15,178 nt of DNA from Chrysochromulina tobinii (GCA_001275005.1 JWZX01001906.1:1-15178), one strand, 5' to 3'. Positions 1 through 8,055 are shown, numbered from the stretch's first letter. Numbers and translations are program-made. The notes: generated by a model not told the origin, from the letters alone.

Positions 1-1482
1 AGCCCGTATCGCCGCGCGTCGGCGATTTCGCCGGCCAGAACGTGGCCGTTCTCGTTCCACGGCTGCTGCCACCACTCGCCTCCCCTCGTCCTCGGCCGAG
101 CGCCGCGTCTCGTCCGAAGTCTTCTGGTGGTTTCGCATCTCTTCGATTTGCGCCCGGTGCCTCCTCGCGCTCGTTGCAAAGTCGAGCCCCATCCTCGAGA
201 AATCATGCCGCAGCAGCACCGCCTCAAAATCGGCCTCACGAATCTGGGCGTGCGCTGGGTACGAGGTATCATTGCGGATCCAGCGCACAAACTCGTCAGG
301 GTCGGTGGGTACGCGGCTAAAGTTGGAGGCGTTGAACCACTGTGAGCCTCGCTTGGGGTTGGGGTCGGCAATCATGCGATGCGCCTGCATCGCTTGCACT
401 GGCCGGTAGCCAAGCAGGGTGGAGGACGCGTTGAGCAGCTCCGCAAAGTAGGCATACACGTGGTCCATGGTGAGCACGTCCCGCACGAGCGCGCGCCCCG
501 CGAGGGCAATCTTCTGAGCAGTCTCCGGGTTCGCCTCCGCCCAATTGATCGCGTCCACGAGCAAGTCGCACACCGTGCGCTCGGGGCGCTCCTCCACTGC
601 GCCCACCTTGCTCGATGTAGCCTTTGACGGCGGTGCCAGCGGCGGCAGCTTGACGGAGAGGTAGTGGACGCTTGGTCGAAGGAGCCGCGTGAGGATGTCG
701 TACTGCACAGTCCGTGGCGCGGGGTGTGCCGGTTCGAGGAGCATGACCAGAGAGCCGCATAGTAACTTGTGCTTCATGTGGTCGAGCCAGACCGCGTGCG
801 AGCCAGGCGCGAGAATGATGTACTTGTACGCGCAGTGCTCCTCGGTCGAGTAGTACCGTGCAAAGTAGAGCGAGTGGTAATGGATAACTAACCGCTTGTC
901 GGCACCAGGCCGAGCAGCGCACGCCGCAAGAGCTTGCCGTGTCTGGACCCCAAGCGTGCTATGGTAGTCATTCACAACGCCCGTTGCGATGGCGCGCGAG
1001 AGTCGGCGGCGCCATGGCTTCTGCGCCCGATGCAAAAGTTCGACACGGAGCACGCTCCATGGCTTGAGCTTGCCAGGCAAGCCCCAGAAAGTGTAGTCTG
1101 GCATGGCAACCTCGGCATGTTCGCTCATAGCTGAGAAGGACAGTACCAGCGGCTGACCCTTCCAGAGACCTCGCCGAGGCAGGCGAAGCAACGGGCCATC
1201 ACGGCAGTTCAGCACCACGTCAAAGTCAGGCAGACCGGGGTAGCGCTCCAGAAGCTGCAGCAGCGCCCATGCAACCACCTCGTCCCGGCGGTAGATGCAT
1301 CGTGCTGTGGCCTTCCAAAGCATGCCGGACACGAGCACAAAGCGCGAACGAGCATACGGCGGAAGCTGCTCGTACGCCGAGTCGGTGGCCGCGAGTGTCA
1401 CCGATCCTTCACTCCCGAGCCACCGCGCCAGATCCATGCGCATTGGAGTGAAGAGCGACATGCGACTCGATGAGGCGTCCAT
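1..1482 (-). CDS. GT90 / CAP10-like glycosyltransferase (C-terminus beyond window)
   Basis: The frame is open from the only usable ATG (1480-1482) to base 1: 494 codons without a stop, so the C-terminus is missing. Landmarks of the GT90 (CAP10, Rumi/POGLUT-like) family appear in order: VVLNCRDGP (residues 89-97), MPDYTFWG (127-134), the sugar-nucleotide-binding block KYIILAPGSHAVWLDHMKHK (220-239) followed by LLCGSLVML (240-248), SVHYLSV (271-277), and the closing helix ALAGRALVRDVLTMDHVYAY (326-345) with LLGYRP. Family members transfer glucose or xylose from UDP-sugars to proteins or polysaccharides, usually in the ER/Golgi lumen; the acceptor here is unknown. No signal peptide or membrane anchor follows the chosen ATG, and the frame stays open upstream to a stop at 1573-1575 without another ATG. 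Either the anchor is on an unseen exon or the protein is atypical. Residues after about 365 are charged and arginine-rich. The gene is divergent from the PDZ-like gene. Confidence 0.8.
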   Translation of the reverse strand, partial: MDASSSRMSLFTPMRMDLARWLGSEGSVTLAATDSAYEQLPPYARSRFVLVSGMLWKATARCIYRRDEVVAWALLQLLERYPGLPDFDVVLNCRDGPLLRLPRRGLWKGQPLVLSFSAMSEHAEVAMPDYTFWGLPGKLKPWSVLRVELLHRAQKPWRRRLSRAIATGVVNDYHSTLGVQTRQALAACAARPGADKRLVIHYHSLYFARYYSTEEHCAYKYIILAPGSHAVWLDHMKHKLLCGSLVMLLEPAHPAPRTVQYDILTRLLRPSVHYLSVKLPPLAPPSKATSSKVGAVEERPERTVCDLLVDAINWAEANPETAQKIALAGRALVRDVLTMDHVYAYFAELLNASSTLLGYRPVQAMQAHRMIADPNPKRGSQWFNASNFSRVPTDPDEFVRWIRNDTSYPAHAQIREADFEAVLLRHDFSRMGLDFATSARRHRAQIEEMRNHQKTSDETRRSAEDEGRRVVAAAVERERPRSGRRNRRRAAIRA

Positions 1483-1613
1483 TGCGTGAAAAGGGACGTT
1501 CACGGTACAGTCTGAATACCCGCGATGTGAGTTTAAGGACTGGCCCTCATCGAGTATTTCCCAGTGTTCACATCATTGTCTATGAAGACTCCTTCCTCAT
1601 CTCTTCGTCGGAG
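1483..1613. promoter_or_regulatory. Short divergent promoter region
   Basis: Only 131 bp separate the ATG of the minus-strand glycosyltransferase from the ATG of the plus-strand PDZ-like protein, so both promoters and both 5' leaders must share this stretch or overlap the genes. It is less GC-rich than the flanking coding DNA. I see no convincing TATA box or other named element. The role is inferred from the layout only. Confidence 0.4.
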
Positions 1614-2224
1614 ATGTCGACGCTTGTGTTGCTCTTCCTAGCGTTGCCGCTGTCGAATGGACTCCGCACTGCAACGACAAACGGTGTTAGCTCGAAGAGC
1701 ATTACCTGCTCAAGGAGCGCTGCGGTGCGCATGGATGCAGCCGTCGGAAGCCCAATTGAGATGACAGTCGACCTTCCGCCACGTGGGAAGGCGAAGCTGC
1801 GCTTCAAGCGGCTACTGCCGTCGAGCGAAGGGATAGTTGTGAAGTACAGCTTGCCGTGCGCCCTCAACGTCGAGAATCGGGACGGTCGCGCCGTCTGCAC
1901 CAAGGATGGCGCTGGCGGCGAGAAGGTTGGCGACGTCCTGAGGTATTGCACCCAGTGGTCCTTAGGCCTGCCTTCAGGAGATGGAGCGATCACGACAGCA
2001 GCGTCGTTCGCAGGAGCAATCTCATGGCAGTTGGGACTCTTCGACGGTACGGTTGCCTATCCTTCTTGTGCTGAGTTGGCCCACAATTGACGAATGAACG
2101 CATGTGTGCTGTGGCAGTAAACAAGGCCAAGTCGTGGGACCAGGTCGTTGAGGCACTCGTGTCGAATACCGAACAGCGCACGAACACGATGACGCTCGTC
2201 TTCGAGCGCCCAGCGTCGAGCTAA
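1614..2224 (+). CDS. Plastid-targeted small PDZ-like protein (two exons)
   Basis: CDS join(1614..2046, 2118..2224), 179 residues. The start is the ATG directly before a signal-peptide-like stretch (MSTLVLLFLALPLSNG); a serine/threonine-rich, transit-peptide-like segment follows to about residue 45. This pattern fits import into a secondary plastid. The mature part has a PDZ-like layout: an LPCALNVE strand (80-87), TKDGAGGEKVGDVLR (96-110) in place of the usual PDZ 'VGDVL' region, then TAASFAGAISWQ (128-139) and a final strand LVFERP (171-176). Reading through the intron gives a stop within about 70 nt. Splicing joins GLFD to VNKAKSWDQVVEAL in one smooth frame, which strongly supports the intron. 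Family-level function is unknown; a scaffold role at the thylakoid would be a guess. An in-frame ATG at 1470 is less likely because it overlaps the divergent gene. The PDZ call is tentative; the existence of the gene is firmer. Confidence 0.65.
2047..2117 (+). other. Intron of the PDZ-like gene
   Basis: A 71-nt GT-AG intron: donor GTACGG at 2047, acceptor GTGGCAG ending at 2117. It interrupts a codon after its first base, giving GTA (Val145). It contains an in-frame stop in the unspliced frame. Removing it restores a conserved-looking C-terminus ending at the TAA at 2222-2224. Confidence 0.75.
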
Positions 2225-2509
2225 TCTTCCTGATCCCAATGGTGGGCACGTACAGCCTCTTCGGCGGCATGGCGGGTTGCCTCTTTTACTGAGACGACGC
2301 TCGACGGACCTGATCCACGGGCCAAAACTGTGCGCTCCTGTGCGCCTGCCACAGGTCGCGTCGAAACTTGCCTGGAGGAGCTGCGAATTGCTCTTTCGGT
2401 GCCCGGGGAGCTATCTATCATGTGTTCACAGTGCAATTTTTTCCGAATTCGTCGACGCTGGAGTCATCGCGACTCTGGGCCCGTCGCGACTCCGGGCAAC
2501 GGGCCGAAC

Positions 2510-5008
2510 ATGAACCCTCTATCCCTTGCGGACGCCCACCGCTCCAACACCCTGAGGCTCTCGTCGCGCGGCCTGACCGAGGTGCCCATCGCCGAGATTC
2601 TTCCCGTAGCCGCGACACTCTCCACGCTCGACCTTTCCAAGAATGCCATCGCCGCGCCACTCACACTTCCTAGCCCACTTCCGAGGCTGGTCGACCTATC
2701 GCTGGCAGATAATGCTCTGGACGCGGCGACCGTGCAACGCGCGGCGCCACTGCCCCCCACGCTACGCGTCCTGGACCTTGGTGCGAACCGGATCACTGTG
2801 CTGCCGCCCGCCGTGTTGCGGCTCAATGGGCTGCGGGTGCTCAAGATCGACCGCCAGCAGCTCCGCTCGCTCCCGCCGCAGCTCGCGTTGATGGCGGAGC
2901 TTGTCGAGCTGGACGCAGGATTCAATGAGCTCAATGCCGCCCTGGCCCTCGATTGGCCTGGGCTACCGCGTCTCCGCCGCCTCGTGCTCCGCTCGAATGC
3001 TCTCGCACGAGCCACGCTCGTGCTCGACCCGGAGGCCTTGCCAAGCCTCACCGATCTCGACCTCGCTGGGAACGGTCTCAGTTCGTGGCCCGTCGCCGTG
3101 GGCGCGCTCACCTCGCTGCGCACGCTCTGCCTGTCCAACAATCGGCTCACGTCGCTTGTGTCGTCCCAGACGGTGCCGCACAAGCGAATGTGGGTGCCCT
3201 CGGCCGGCGTGCACACCCTCGAGCAACTGGCTGAGCTCTCGGTCGCGCAGAATGCGCTTGTCGAGCTGCCCGCGTCGCTCGTGCAGCTACGCACCCTGAC
3301 GCGCCTCGACGTGCGATGCAACCCACTCTCGCCGCCGGCGGTGCAACTCGCTCAGGAGCACTGCGAGGCCTGCCGCGCGCGGCTCGACTGCACCTCGTTG
3401 CGCCGCGCGGCCTCAGGGCTCCTGATCGGAGACGAGTCGAGCGCGTGGCACTGGCCGACGATTATGCGGGCGCACGTGAGCCACGTTCTCTCGGTGGGAG
3501 CCGTGCCCGCGGACGGCGTGCCCGAGGCGAGGCTGCTCGCTAAGCTGCCGCGCGAGTGCGCCCTGCTCGGAATCGGCGTGGGCAGCAGCGGCACCGATGG
3601 CAGCACTGGCTCCGAGGAGCGCGGCAGCATGTCGACCGTCGTCACCGTTGAGGGGCTGCGGCGTGCCTTCCGCGCGTGCGCACTTCGCGACCACCCGGAT
3701 AAGCAGCAACAGCGGGGCGTCGAGCCGTCCGCAGCGGCCTCGAGCTTCGCGCAATTGCAGGAAGCGTACCGCACGCTCGGCAAGGCCGTCGCCACAGAGC
3801 GCCGGCGGCTGCCCGAGTTTGAGGAGCTCGTGTACGCCTTCGTCGATCTGCCCGCCAGTGCGAACGGCAGCGCGGGCACCAGCGTCAGTGGCAGCCGTGG
3901 TCCCGGCGTCATGAGTGGTCCCAGCAGCGCTGCCGACGCAGCAGAGAGGGCTGCAGCCGACGCGGCCCTCGGCGCCGCCTTCCGTGCCCAGCTGCCGACC
4001 GCCCTCGCCTTTGCTGCGGAGGCGTGCCGCGCGGCGGACGGCGAGCTGCTGGTGCATGCCGCGGGCCGAACGCCAGGCGGCGCCCTCGCCGTCGTGCTCG
4101 CTATTCTAATCGATAAGGGCGAGGCGACGCTCGACGGTGCGGCGCGAGCGCTCTGGGGCAGTGGCCGCGGCGACAAGAGCACGCAGCAGCGGCTCGCCGA
4201 GCTGCCGCCAGTACTGCGGCATGAGCTCGAGGTGTGGGCAGCGGAACGACGCACCCGCGAGCTGCAGATCTCGCACGAGGAGGTGCAGATCTCGCACGTG
4301 CCCACGGAGGCGCCTTCGAGAGCTCCGGCTGCGCCCGAGCTGCCGACGGACCTCATCGGGACCACCCTGACGATGTGCGACCCGTTCGCGCAGGCCGAGC
4401 GGCTCGAGATGGCGCCCCACGCCATCTACCTCGACGACGAGGAGGTGCTCATCTCGGCGCCCAATGTCTCTGCAGCGCGGTCGGCGCGGCCGCTGGCCCC
4501 CATCTCCGAGGTCGACGAGCGAGCCCCCGCGCCAACCGGAGATCGACGGTACAACCCGTCGCTCTCGGTGGTCGATCCCTTTGCGGGCGCGGACGGCATG
4601 AACATGGACCCGTTCGCCAACCTCGAGTCCTCTATCGGGGATGAGCGGTACCAGACGCTCTCGCCGGTCCAAGACGAGATCGCCACCGGCGGCATGCCGG
4701 CGCCGCCGCCCCCTGAGGCCTTGGAGACGTGCACGCTCGACTTCAGCACTGATCCCATAGGGCTGAGCGACTTGGTGGCGAGCACGAGCTCAATCGGCCT
4801 CTCTCAGACGAGCGAGACGGGCTGGCACGTCGACGCTCGCGGACGTAACGTGCTTGTCCTGCCCGAGCGGCCGGCGGGCAACCTGGGCGGACGCTTCCAC
4901 TTTACGACGGTGGTCGTCGAGCACGAACCGGGTGCACGGGTTGGCTCGAGGGCCGTGAGCGAGGCAGGAGGAGTGGAGGCGGCCGAAACGCACTCGTCCG
5001 CCGTTTGA
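2510..5008 (+). CDS. LRR - split pseudophosphatase with nested J domain - DPF-motif protein
   Basis: 832 residues, one exon. About ten leucine-rich repeats of the LxxLxLxxNxL type occupy residues 13-274. Then comes what reads as a dual-specificity-phosphatase (DSP) fold in two pieces: GLLIGDESSAWHWPTIMRAH and VSHVLSVGA (303-331), and LVYAFVDLPAS (440-450) to GELLVHAAGRTPGG plus a helix (511-555). Between them sits a J domain (about 350-433): CALLGIGV, LRRAFRACALRDHPDK with the HPD tripeptide at 395-397, and FAQLQEAYRTLG. The phosphatase loop lacks the catalytic Cys and Arg (HCx5R reads HAx5G), so it should be inactive. The tail holds a 7-residue tandem repeat (QISHEEV/QISHVPT), three DPF motifs (624-626, 689-691, 700-702) and disordered sequence. 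J domains stimulate Hsp70; DPF motifs bind the AP-2 alpha ear in endocytic proteins. LRR and J domain are solid; the DSP reading is moderate; an endocytic role is inference. An in-frame ATG at 2420 would add 30 residues. Confidence 0.85.
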   Translation: MNPLSLADAHRSNTLRLSSRGLTEVPIAEILPVAATLSTLDLSKNAIAAPLTLPSPLPRLVDLSLADNALDAATVQRAAPLPPTLRVLDLGANRITVLPPAVLRLNGLRVLKIDRQQLRSLPPQLALMAELVELDAGFNELNAALALDWPGLPRLRRLVLRSNALARATLVLDPEALPSLTDLDLAGNGLSSWPVAVGALTSLRTLCLSNNRLTSLVSSQTVPHKRMWVPSAGVHTLEQLAELSVAQNALVELPASLVQLRTLTRLDVRCNPLSPPAVQLAQEHCEACRARLDCTSLRRAASGLLIGDESSAWHWPTIMRAHVSHVLSVGAVPADGVPEARLLAKLPRECALLGIGVGSSGTDGSTGSEERGSMSTVVTVEGLRRAFRACALRDHPDKQQQRGVEPSAAASSFAQLQEAYRTLGKAVATERRRLPEFEELVYAFVDLPASANGSAGTSVSGSRGPGVMSGPSSAADAAERAAADAALGAAFRAQLPTALAFAAEACRAADGELLVHAAGRTPGGALAVVLAILIDKGEATLDGAARALWGSGRGDKSTQQRLAELPPVLRHELEVWAAERRTRELQISHEEVQISHVPTEAPSRAPAAPELPTDLIGTTLTMCDPFAQAERLEMAPHAIYLDDEEVLISAPNVSAARSARPLAPISEVDERAPAPTGDRRYNPSLSVVDPFAGADGMNMDPFANLESSIGDERYQTLSPVQDEIATGGMPAPPPPEALETCTLDFSTDPIGLSDLVASTSSIGLSQTSETGWHVDARGRNVLVLPERPAGNLGGRFHFTTVVVEHEPGARVGSRAVSEAGGVEAAETHSSAV
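4263..4298 (+). repeat. 21-nt direct repeat inside the LRR/J-domain gene
   Basis: The 15-mer TGCAGATCTCGCACG occurs at 4263-4277 and again at 4284-4298, a 21-nt period that keeps frame and encodes the tandem LQISHEE / VQISHVP. It looks like a local duplication in a linker just before the DPF-motif tail. Confidence 0.8.
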
Positions 5009-5272
5009 TACTTCGACTGGCGTTTTCAAACCTCGCGTCGTGCATGAGTACGATGTTAACGCGCCCATCACGCGTGGTCCGACGAATTCGCAACCCGGCC
5101 CGGGGGAACCCCCGGCTGACCCCGCGGGAGCCCACGCCACCGATGAAGATTATTTTTGTTCCCAACACATACAAACCGAAGACTTATCGAGGGGCTCCGA
5201 CACGACGACAGCGCCCGGGGTAGCGCCGAGGGGGGGAAACTTCTCGGGAACTTCCGCGGAAGGCTGCTCGGG

Positions 5273-7832
5273 ATGGACGAGTTCGTGGACGACGACCTCG
5301 CCGCTGCGCTCGAGGCCTCGCGGCTTTTGCACGAAGATGAGCAGCAAAATTTATACTGGGCGCTTCAGCAATCGCTGCTGCAGTCACAGCAAGACGACGA
5401 TCTTCTTTGGGCCCTCGAGATGTCGGCGACTTCTGCAATAACACCTCAGCAGCAGCCACAGCCACAGCCGGCGCCAACGCCGACTTCGCAGCCGCCGCAG
5501 CCGCAGCGGCATCAGCAGCCACACCTTCAGAGCAAGACCCGATCGGAGCCACGCGCGCCAGCAGTCTCTGTGCTCGGCATACCCTCACAGACCATTCCAG
5601 CCACACCCACGACGCAAACGGCTCTGGAAATCACCTCAGGACGAGCTCAGAAGGTGTCGCAGAGGCCAGCACCAAGGCATGACGACGGACTAGCCGTATT
5701 GCCTGCTCGTGGCAACCCAGCTCGGCAGCGCAGACAGCGGTTGCAACGTGACGCAGACACAGCAGCTCCTGGCGCAGAAGCCGGCCCTAGTTCTGTTGCG
5801 CCGTTGTTACCGCCGCCTGCTCGTGCTCTCCGCGTGCCGAGACAGGGGCCTCCGAATGCGCCTCCCACAACCACTGAGCACCCATCATGGCGGGTGCCGG
5901 CGCTGCCGCCCCCGGCGCTATGGGCACCCGTCGACCCGAGCGCTGGTGCTCCGATCATCGTGTGGATGCGTCAGGAGATGCGCTTGGCAGACAACCCTGC
6001 TCTGCACGCTGCGGCGACAACGCGGCGTCCAGTACTCCCCGTCTTCATCCTCGCGCCGGACGATGAGGAGGGCGGATGGCCCATGATTGGGGCCGCATGT
6101 CTCTGGCAGCACCACGCGCTCATCCACTTGCAACACGGTTTGCGTTCGGTCGGCTCCGCGCTCGTGCTGCGAGATGGCAGGCGGCAGGGCTCAGTCACGG
6201 TCAACTCGGGCGCTGCCAGCAGCGGCGGCTCGCTGCTCGAGCTGCTCGAGCTCATTCAGGAGAGCGGCGCCACGGCTCTCTTTTACAACAAGTGCTATGA
6301 GCCTTGGCGGCGAACGCGCGATGTGGCGATCTGCACGACGCTGCGCGAGCTCGGCCTCGAGGTGCGTGAGCACGTGGGCAGCGTTTTGTACGAGCCCTGG
6401 GACGCGCGGCCGGACGAGCGCTCGTCACAGATGGGCTTCGGGTCTGTCGGCTTCTTCTTGAATGCGTGCGCGCACTTGCCCGACCCGCCCCCGCCGCTCC
6501 CTGCGCCGACGAAGCTTCGTGCGCCATCCAGCTGGCCTCGGAGCGAGGCCTTGAAAGATCTCCGCCTCGTGCGCTGGCCTTGCCGATCAGACGGAAGCGT
6601 CATCGACTGGGGCCACGGCATCCGAAGCTTTTGGGCGGCGGGCGAGGCGGCCGCACAGGCCGCCCTCGAGTCGTTTCTGTCGGAGGCACTGCATCGATTC
6701 GATGGCAGGCAGCGCCATCGCGCGGACGAGCGCAACACGTCGCTCATCTCGCCGTTCATTCGGTTCGGCGAGCTCTCGCCTCGTCAGGTGCTCCACCGTG
6801 TGCACGAAGGCACTGCGGGTGCACGCCGACCTCCGGCCGCCTTCCTGAGGAAGCTCGCGTGGCGGGACCTGGCCTACTGGGCCCTCTGGCGCTTCCCAAC
6901 GCTCGCAGACGAGCCTTTTCGGCCGCACTACGCCACGCAACCGTGGGAATCAGACGAGAAGCTGCTGGACGCGTGGAGGCGTGGCCGGACGGGCTATCCG
7001 CTCGTGGACGCCGCGATGACACAGCTGTGGCACGTCGGCTGGATGCCCAACTACATGCGCCACGTCGTCGCCGGCTTCCTCGTCGAATTCCTCAACTTCG
7101 ACTGGCGCCATGGCGAGCGCTGGTTTGCCGAGACGCTCGTGGACGCCGACACAGCGATCAACGCGTACATGTGGCAAAATGGCGGGCACAGTGGCATGGA
7201 CCAGTGGAATTTTGTGATGCATCCGGTTTTTGCCGCCAAGTCGTGCGACCCAGAGGGCGACTATGTGCGCCGCTGGCTACCTCAGCTCGCAAAACTGCCC
7301 ATCGAGTTCATCCACTGCCCGTGAGTAGTACGGCATCTCAAATCGGATGGCTCATTGATCTCTCCGATGCCTTGCATGCGCTCGCGTGCTCCTGAAGAAC
7401 GCCCCTGATCCGTTCCTCGTCCGCTGCAGGTGGGAGGCACCAGCAGCCTTGCGTGCAACCGCCAAGGTCGTTCTCGGCAACGGCCGAGGCGCGAACTATG
7501 CGCAGCGGATCCTCGTTGACTTAGAAGCAGCGCGACGGCGCTCGTTTGCGGCCGTGATGGAGGTGCGCCGTGGCGCAGGCAAGGACTACATTCTGCCGTC
7601 GGGGCACGAGGCCATGGCTCTCGACAATGGGCAGCGCGCCGTGCTGATCACGCGTGTCGACTTCCGCGAGGGCAAGCTCACGACCAGGCAGACCGCAGAG
7701 TCGAAGTGGGACGAGCGCAGGCGGGAGCGCACTGATGACCTTTCGCGAGCCATGCAGGACAGCATGCGCGAGCACAGCGCGGCGAATTCCCTCGACGGCG
7801 GCCTGCGGCTGGCGGAGGAAGAGCAGCTATGA
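5273..7832 (+). CDS. Cryptochrome/photolyase-family flavoprotein with UIM-like motifs (two exons)
   Basis: CDS join(5273..7320, 7430..7832), 816 residues. Residues 4-54 hold three LxxAxxxS helices preceded by acidic residues (cores L9-S16, L27-S34, L44-S51), matching the ubiquitin-interacting motif. A Q/P-rich linker (to about 225) leads to the photolyase alpha/beta domain (PIIVWMRQEMRLADNPAL, about 227-244) and the FAD-binding domain: LISPFIRFGELSPRQV (491-506), AWRDLAYW (529-536), RTGYPLVDAAMTQLW (572-586). The three electron-transfer tryptophans align at W558, W611 and W634. The residue expected to face flavin N5 is Asn (630), as in DNA photolyases; plant cryptochromes have Asp. Exon 2 completes the fold (LHxPW-like junction, VDLEAARRR) and ends in a tail with a fourth UIM-like helix (787-797). 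The family can repair UV photoproducts or sense blue light; which one applies here is unresolved. The subfamily resembles plant-like algal members more than CRY-DASH, but this is not certain. Confidence 0.9.
5456..5530 (+). repeat. Gln/Pro-rich low-complexity coding tract
   Basis: CAG/CCA/CCG codons encode alternating Gln and Pro (about residues 58-84 of the cryptochrome), a flexible linker between the UIM-like helices and the photolyase domain. Such codon runs change length easily, so length polymorphism is expected between strains. Confidence 0.7.
7321..7429 (+). other. Intron of the cryptochrome gene
   Basis: A 109-nt intron with a strong donor (GTGAGT at 7321) and a pyrimidine-rich acceptor (CCGCTGCAG ending at 7429). 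Splicing gives ...FIHCP-WEAPAAL..., matching the conserved 'H-x-PW' junction of the photolyase family. Without splicing the frame stops at the first intron codon, TGA at 7322-7324, and the last 133 residues are lost. Confidence 0.9.
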
Positions 7833-8055
7833 TTCGAGAGTCACATGAAGTCAGTCGAGTGACGAACACTAATGCTGGTTGTCTCTGAGGCCCTACGGCC
7901 GCGGTTCCCGTGCGCTCTCACAGTCACGCATATTAGGATCAACTATCAAGTATGTGGCACTCTCACTCAGACTTGTCTACCGTGAACACAAGACAAGGCG
8001 TGACTTCACTCTCTCTTTAGAAGAACTTTCACAGTATTGGGTTTAGTTCTTCACA

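Noticed and set aside
317-922. 201-residue minus-strand open frame
   Set aside because: It lies in another frame of the GT90 gene, is Arg/Ala/His-rich with no motif, and exists because high GC removes stops.
2225-2509. Possible extra exon (hydrophobic IFLIPMVGTYSLFGG reading at 2224-2268) and an upstream extension of the LRR gene
   Set aside because: The hydrophobic reading is short, lies after the stop of the PDZ-like gene and has no clear splice sites. The extension starts at GTG and has no domain, though ATG 2420 remains possible. An imperfect 17-nt tandem repeat at 2467-2497 is minor.
3352-4425. 357-residue minus-strand open frame opposite the LRR/J-domain gene
   Set aside because: It is Ser/Ala/Arg-rich antisense of a well-supported coding frame, with no recognisable domain.
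5009-5272. GC-rich palindrome CCGGGGGAACCCCCGG at 5100-5115 as terminator or element
   Set aside because: Seven-bp arms with a 2-nt loop are expected now and then in such GC-rich DNA. The rest of the 264-bp gap shows nothing I can support; the frame upstream of the cryptochrome ATG begins only with TTG.
6466-7395. 309-residue plus-strand frame overlapping the cryptochrome
   Set aside because: It overlaps motif-bearing photolyase sequence in another frame and has no motif of its own.
7833-8055. Extra gene or tRNA between cryptochrome and NIT1
   Set aside because: No open frame with motifs and no tRNA-like cloverleaf seen; it reads as 3' UTR plus promoter.
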